A stretch of 9,971 nucleotides of DNA from assembly GCA_001751155.1 (NCBI GenBank), contig MAXR01000122.1, positions 1 to 9,971 on the forward strand, written 5' to 3'. A program made the translations under genes and the position numbers. The DNA is from Desulfuromonadales bacterium C00003068. GTDB taxonomy: Bacteria > Desulfobacterota > Desulfuromonadia > Desulfuromonadales > Desulfuromonadaceae. Shown one piece after another: positions 5,816 to 9,971 of this stretch. Position 1 is the first letter of the stretch, and every line of letters starts with the position of its first letter. The notes beneath the pieces were generated by a model, which saw only the letters and a list, made by a program, of their open reading frames with translations, did not search any database and was not told where the DNA came from.

Positions 5816-6880
5816 GTGCCCTCTCTTGATTACGAACTTGAAAAACGGCAGTTTAGGCTGTTTTACGATAAAAATCGCTCGTTGTTTGAGGAAGCTAAGA
5901 ACGGTTACATCTCAGTGATTAATAATCTGTTGGCCCAGTCACATGTCGCTGAAGTAACAAAAGTGGAAGGTCGGGTTAAGGATAAAGAGGAGTGCATAAA
6001 AAAGTTTCAGCGTAAATATCTCAGTAAACTGGAGGCTGACGATCACGCCTATGAGATTAAAAGCTACCTGTCTGATTTAATTGGGATTCGCATCGTTTGT
6101 CTTTATGAAGATGAGATCTCGGCGGTATCGGAGGTGTTGAAAAGTCACTTCAAAATCATTGATGTGACCGATAAAATTGCTGCGATTGAAAGTACGGAAG
6201 ACCTTTTCGGCTATAAAGGCTTGCACATGGACATGGCCTGCAGTGAAGAGATGGCTGCCTCGGTGCAATATGCAGGGGTTGCCGATCAGTTTTGTGAAGT
6301 GCAGATTCGCTCACTGATTCAGGATGCGTGGAGCGTTCTTGATCACAAAATAAAATATAAAAAATCCATTCCCAACAACCTCAAACGTCGGATTAATGTC
6401 TTGTCGGCCCTGTTTGAACTTGCTGATCGTGAGTTTAAGGAGATCCGTAACGCGACCATGCAATTGATACAACAGGAGACGGTATTGCCTATTGGTGCGT
6501 CTCCTGTAGAGGATAGTTTTGCCTTCGATACCACCTCAACCCCTGCCACTGAGAAAGCGATCAACGCTTTTAGCTTTTTGCGTGTTGCCGGCCATTTTTT
6601 TAATGATTTTGAATTTGAAGACCATCGGGTCGATAATTTTGTTCAGGTGATACTCAAAGTTGATCCAATGTTCGAAAAATCAGATTTGCATCAGAGCTTG
6701 ATTGAAAATTTAAAAATGGTGAGAGAATATCGCGACGAATTTTTGCTAGAAAACCCCGAGAATACCTTCAGCCCGTACACCATGATTCGCCATTGCTTAT
6801 ATCTTTATCGGCCCGAAACATTTGAGCGAGTTTTATCCAAATGGCCTCGGGAACGTTTTGATGGTTGGCGTAGCAATTGA
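5816..6880 (+). CDS. RelA/SpoT-domain (p)ppGpp synthetase, single-domain type with C-terminal extension
   Basis: A 354-residue cytoplasmic protein starting at GTG (MPSLDYELEK). The RelA/SpoT nucleotidyltransferase fold covers about 30-190. It shows GRVKDKEECIKKFQRK (52-67), the ATP-binding Arg/Lys segment, and SDLIGIRIVCLY (86-97), with Asp87 as the likely Mg ligand. FGYKGLHMDM (131-140) is the loop that stacks on the GDP/GTP base, and CEVQIRSLIQDAWS (160-173) carries catalytic Glu161, followed by LDHKIKYK (175-182). Such enzymes transfer pyrophosphate from ATP to GDP or GTP, making the stringent-response alarmone. There is no HD hydrolase, TGS or ACT domain, so it is not a long RelA/SpoT. 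The last 150 residues (about 205-354) are helical and match nothing I recognise. The gene stands alone on the plus strand, 117 bases before the sensor kinase. A toxic small-alarmone-synthetase role is possible, but no antitoxin is visible. Confidence 0.88.
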   Translation: MPSLDYELEKRQFRLFYDKNRSLFEEAKNGYISVINNLLAQSHVAEVTKVEGRVKDKEECIKKFQRKYLSKLEADDHAYEIKSYLSDLIGIRIVCLYEDEISAVSEVLKSHFKIIDVTDKIAAIESTEDLFGYKGLHMDMACSEEMAASVQYAGVADQFCEVQIRSLIQDAWSVLDHKIKYKKSIPNNLKRRINVLSALFELADREFKEIRNATMQLIQQETVLPIGASPVEDSFAFDTTSTPATEKAINAFSFLRVAGHFFNDFEFEDHRVDNFVQVILKVDPMFEKSDLHQSLIENLKMVREYRDEFLLENPENTFSPYTMIRHCLYLYRPETFERVLSKWPRERFDGWRSN

Positions 6881-6954
6881 TTTTTCTTTCAAAGATTACG
6901 TTCGTTTCCCTTTGTTTTGTTGCCGATAGATTGTTTTGTTGTTTGCTCTCGCTT

Positions 6955-6976
6955 TGGTATAGTGTAATGGTTGTTG
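6955..6976 (+). promoter_or_regulatory. Extended -10 promoter of the large sensor kinase gene
   Basis: TGGTATAGTGTA (6955-6966) is followed by GTTGTTG (6970-6976). It is the same extended -10 plus downstream box found at 5735, with the box shifted by one base. Transcription starting near 6970 would give a leader of about 28 bases before GTG 6998 and would exclude the TTG codons at 6971 and 6974 as starts. Confidence 0.5.
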
Positions 6977-6997
6977 TCTTATGTGGGGTGCTGTCTG

Positions 6998-9971
6998 GTG
7001 AGAAAATTCTTTCAACCTATCGTTATGAGCCTTGTGCTCGCCATGCTCCTTATACTCTGTTGTTCAAATCTTTGGGCAGCAGAGACCAAGCGGGTTTTGT
7101 TTATTAGCGCCTACCATCCGTCTTTTCCCACTTTTTATCAGCAAGTCGAGGGGGTAAAATCTGTTTTTGAAGAACGACAGATTCTCTTCGATATTGAGTT
7201 TATGGACAGCAAAAGGTTCCCACAACGGGAGACCATTGATATTTTTTACCGCGCATTATCCGCTAAGCTACCCCAGCTAGAACCATACGATGCCATTATT
7301 GTTGCTGATGATAACGCCCTGTTATTTGCTCTGGAATATCAAAAAAAACGCTTCAATGGTCTGCCGATCGTTTTTCTCGGTGTGAATAATATCGACTTGG
7401 CATTGAAACAGAATTTTAACCCGCTCGTGACCGGTGTTGTTGAAGCTGTCTCCATGCAGAAGACACTCGAGGTGATGATTAAACTTCACCCCGATGTGGA
7501 AAATATTGTCGCCATTGTCGATGGCCTGCCAAGTGGACAAGGGGATCTCAAAACATTCTTTGACCACGCCGAACAATTTTCACCCGTGCTTCTTTCAGCA
7601 CTCTCCCTGAGTGATTACACCTTTGAAGAGTTGACTAACCGGTTGCAACACCTCGATGGAAAAGATGTTGTTTTGCTCCTTTCTGCTTATCAGGATAAAG
7701 CTGGCAAGAGCCTTCTTTTTCATGACAGCTTGGCATTGATACGAAAAAAATTGACTCGACCAATTTATCATCTTTGGCACCATGGCATGGGGCAGGGTGT
7801 TTTCGGCGGCAAACTTATCAGTCACTATCAACAGGGGCAAACTGCTGCTAGGATCGTTTTAGAAATATTTGCAGGTCGAGACGTTGAAAATATACTCGTT
7901 AAAAGAGACAGTCCGAACTGCTATTTTTTTGATTATAAGGAGATGGAACGATTCGGAATAAAAAGATCTTCTTTACCCGTAGAAAGTAAAATACTCAATG
8001 AGTCACAGAGTGTCTATCAACAGCATAAAAGAACTGTATGGACAGTTTTCGCTGTTTTTATCGGTTATTCCTTGCTGCTGTTGGGGTTGTGGTTGACGAT
8101 TCAGCGGCGCAAGCGAGTTGAAGAGGCACTTAGGCAGAGCGAAAAAAAGAAACGTCTGCTGTTGCAGAATTTGAAGATCGGAATTGTCGTTCATGCACCA
8201 GACACCAGTGTCATCACGGCTAATGCCAAGGCGTGTGAACTGTTGGGGCTGAGTGAAGATCAAGTCCGAGGTAAAACCGTAATTGACCCTTTATGGCGTT
8301 TTTTTCGTGATGACGGTACTGTCATGCCGGTGACAGAGTATCCCGTAAGTCAAGTGGTAGTTACGCAGACTGCTCTTAAAAACCTCGTCTTAGGTATCAA
8401 GATCCCTGAGGGAAAAGAGGTAATATGGCTTCTGTGTGCTGCTTATCCGGTTTTTGATCAACAAAAGCAATTGCTACAGGTGGTGACCAATTTCGTTGAT
8501 ATCACTAATTCTAAGCGCGCCGAAGCGATTTTGAAAGAAAGTGAGCAGAAGTTTCGTTCTCTGGTTGAGGCCTCACCGATTGCCATGGCCATTACCAACG
8601 GTAACGATGATATTATTTATCTGAATAAAAAATTTACCGAATTGTTTGGTTATAGCGTGGCTGAAATTCCTGATATCGCAACCTGGTGGCCGCTTGCTTA
8701 CCCTGACGAGAGATATCGCTGCGAAATTAAGCATAAATGGGATGAAGCGGTACAAAAAGCAATTGCAGCAAAGAGTGATATCGCCCCGCAAGAAGCATCG
8801 GTTATGTGCAAAGACGGCAATAGCCGCCGTATTGTAGCCAGACTCTCTTCTGATGGTGAGTGGAACTATATAACTTTCCATGATATCACCGAACGTTGGC
8901 ATTCTGAAGCGATCATCAAGGGCAGATTGGATCTGCTAACCCGTCCCGATAGTGACAGTTCTGCTCTGTGTTTTGAAGATCTTTTTGATCTCGATGAGAT
9001 TCAAAAAGTTCAGGATGCCTTTGCCACAGCAACAGGGGTTGCATCGATCATTACTGACATCGACGGACGTCCTATCACTAAGCCAAGTAATTTTACCCGT
9101 TTGTGTCGTGACATCATCCGCAAAACTGAAAAAGGTCGGATAAATTGCATGCGGTGCAATTCATCGGTTGGACAATATCCTGACAGTGGCCAACCTGTAC
9201 GGCACTGCTTGAGCTCTGGGCTCTGGGATAGCTGGGCTAAAATTACCATGGCTGGTCAGCATATTGCTAATTGGCTCGTTGGTCAGGTGCGTAATGAGAC
9301 TCAAGATGTTGAGGTGTTGTTGGCCTATGGCCGCGAAATTGGTGCTGACGAAGTGGAGTACCGCGCGGCGTTGGCAGAGGTTCCAGCCATGTCGGCGGAG
9401 CAATTTCAGAAGGTCAGCGAGTCTTTATCTATTATGGCAGGGCAACTTTCAAAGCTGGCTTACCAAAATCTGCAGCAGGCTAGAGCGATCCATGAACGCA
9501 ATGAGGCGCAACGTGCCTTGCAAGAAACACTCGTTGATGCTGAGCAGTCTCGGGATAAAATTGACTTGATCCTCAAGTCAGTAGCCGACGGCCTGATTTT
9601 TACCGACATGGAAAATCGACTTATTTTGATGAGCGGTTCTGCCGAGGTGATTTTTGGCAAGACTCTGTGCGATGTCTTTCGACAGTCGGTGGAGAGTGCT
9701 ATCGCCAATGAGTCGCTAACAACACAATTGAACTTAATTCACAGTGGTGCCGCTAAAGAGGCCTCGACTGAGCTCGTTTTGCCAATTGAGAGCACTGGTA
9801 AGATCTATACTTTTCAAGCGAAAAGTTCCTTAGTTGCAAGCGTCGATGGGGTTGCGGCGGGGGTTATCACTCTGTTGCGCGATGTGAGTCGTGAACGTGA
9901 ATTGGATCGCTTGAAAATTGAGTTCATCTCTACTGCGGCCCATGAGTTACGTACACCATTGACCGCGGTTC
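6998..9971 (+). CDS. Large multi-domain sensor histidine kinase (ABC_sub_bind-like, PAS, PAS, PocR, PAS, HisKA), 3' truncated by window
   Basis: An uninterrupted frame of 991 codons from GTG 6998 runs off the window. The signal peptide is 1-28 (basic start RKFF, hydrophobic 8-22, LWAA before ET). Residues 31-325 resemble the periplasmic ABC_sub_bind fold (RVLFISAYHPSFPTFYQQVE; LPIVFLGVNN; GQGVFGGKL), here a fixed ligand sensor. A membrane segment spans about 347-367. Cytoplasmic PAS domains lie at about 384-505 (ending FVDITNSKRAEA) and 512-634 (ending FHDITERW). A PocR domain covers about 657-825, with Cys703, the pair CMRC (717-720), Cys737 and GLWDSWAKI. A third PAS lies at about 852-965. 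HisKA starts near 970 with AHELRTPLTAV, His982 being the phosphoacceptor. ATPase and any receiver domain lie outside the window. A weak GGGG lies 9 bases before the GTG. It may sense a periplasmic solute and a cytoplasmic ligand; neither is known. Confidence 0.9.
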   Translation, partial: MRKFFQPIVMSLVLAMLLILCCSNLWAAETKRVLFISAYHPSFPTFYQQVEGVKSVFEERQILFDIEFMDSKRFPQRETIDIFYRALSAKLPQLEPYDAIIVADDNALLFALEYQKKRFNGLPIVFLGVNNIDLALKQNFNPLVTGVVEAVSMQKTLEVMIKLHPDVENIVAIVDGLPSGQGDLKTFFDHAEQFSPVLLSALSLSDYTFEELTNRLQHLDGKDVVLLLSAYQDKAGKSLLFHDSLALIRKKLTRPIYHLWHHGMGQGVFGGKLISHYQQGQTAARIVLEIFAGRDVENILVKRDSPNCYFFDYKEMERFGIKRSSLPVESKILNESQSVYQQHKRTVWTVFAVFIGYSLLLLGLWLTIQRRKRVEEALRQSEKKKRLLLQNLKIGIVVHAPDTSVITANAKACELLGLSEDQVRGKTVIDPLWRFFRDDGTVMPVTEYPVSQVVVTQTALKNLVLGIKIPEGKEVIWLLCAAYPVFDQQKQLLQVVTNFVDITNSKRAEAILKESEQKFRSLVEASPIAMAITNGNDDIIYLNKKFTELFGYSVAEIPDIATWWPLAYPDERYRCEIKHKWDEAVQKAIAAKSDIAPQEASVMCKDGNSRRIVARLSSDGEWNYITFHDITERWHSEAIIKGRLDLLTRPDSDSSALCFEDLFDLDEIQKVQDAFATATGVASIITDIDGRPITKPSNFTRLCRDIIRKTEKGRINCMRCNSSVGQYPDSGQPVRHCLSSGLWDSWAKITMAGQHIANWLVGQVRNETQDVEVLLAYGREIGADEVEYRAALAEVPAMSAEQFQKVSESLSIMAGQLSKLAYQNLQQARAIHERNEAQRALQETLVDAEQSRDKIDLILKSVADGLIFTDMENRLILMSGSAEVIFGKTLCDVFRQSVESAIANESLTTQLNLIHSGAAKEASTELVLPIESTGKIYTFQAKSSLVASVDGVAAGVITLLRDVSRERELDRLKIEFISTAAHELRTPLTAV

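Noticed and set aside
7055..7075. Possible lipoprotein cysteine (LILC) at the end of the kinase signal segment
   Set aside because: The residue before the cysteine is leucine rather than a small residue, and a better cleavage site follows at LWAA, so lipidation is not supported.
6877..7107. Short plus-strand open frame between the synthetase and the sensor kinase
   Set aside because: Its second half overlaps the signal peptide and sensor domain of the kinase in another frame. It has a rare start codon without a site, and it spans the predicted kinase promoter.
9010..9708. Several minus-strand and off-frame open frames within the sensor kinase
   Set aside because: They lie wholly inside a clean 991-codon kinase frame with recognisable PocR, PAS and HisKA motifs, so they are shadows.
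1..9971. tRNA or rRNA genes, CRISPR arrays, prophage or conjugative genes
   Set aside because: No cloverleaf-like, rRNA-like or regularly spaced repeat pattern was seen. The only mobile-type gene is the RAYT.

Overview
The window looks like an ordinary chromosomal stretch, of moderate GC content by eye, from a Gram-negative anaerobe. The best guess is a member of the Desulfuromonadota (former Deltaproteobacteria). The grounds are a histidine kinase whose sensor region has a CXXCH plus CX4CH c-type heme pattern, a multi-PAS/PocR sensor kinase with a periplasmic binding-protein-like sensor, and a mixture of small conserved families (YwbE, DUF1090/YqjC, a cysteine-bearing TPR protein). This placement is an inference from gene style, not from a marker gene.

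Layout, left to right. Positions 2-85 hold the last codons of an unidentified gene, followed by a strong hairpin terminator (191-228). A small YwbE-family gene (403-594) has its own terminator. Between it and the next gene lies a non-coding stretch rich in palindromes (about 640-1061). It includes two hairpins that are inverted copies of the same REP-like core. Next is a membrane histidine kinase (1062-2633) with a probable heme-binding extracytoplasmic domain. Just after its stop is a decayed, frameshifted copy of its own 3' end (2690-2760). Two minus-strand genes follow: a TPR protein (2804-4075) and, upstream of it, an exported coiled-coil DUF1090 protein (4184-4627). A REP-associated tyrosine transposase (RAYT, 4831-5673) is framed by a 27-bp inverted repeat (4781-4807 and 5679-5705) and forms a neat unit of about 925 bp.

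The right-hand third holds a RelA/SpoT-type alarmone synthetase without a hydrolase domain (5816-6880) and a very large sensor kinase (6998 to beyond 9971). That kinase has the order signal peptide, ABC_sub_bind-like sensor, membrane segment, PAS, PAS, PocR, PAS, HisKA, and the window end cuts it at the HisKA phosphoacceptor motif. Both genes are preceded by the same 12-base extended -10-like motif plus a GTTGTTG box. They may therefore be expressed from similar promoters, giving a possible link between a ligand-sensing kinase and (p)ppGpp synthesis.

Several starts are corrected from the longest open frame using ribosome binding sites: the heme kinase (GTG 1062), the synthetase (GTG 5816) and the TPR protein (ATG at 4075, minus strand). 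No tRNA, rRNA or CRISPR array was seen.
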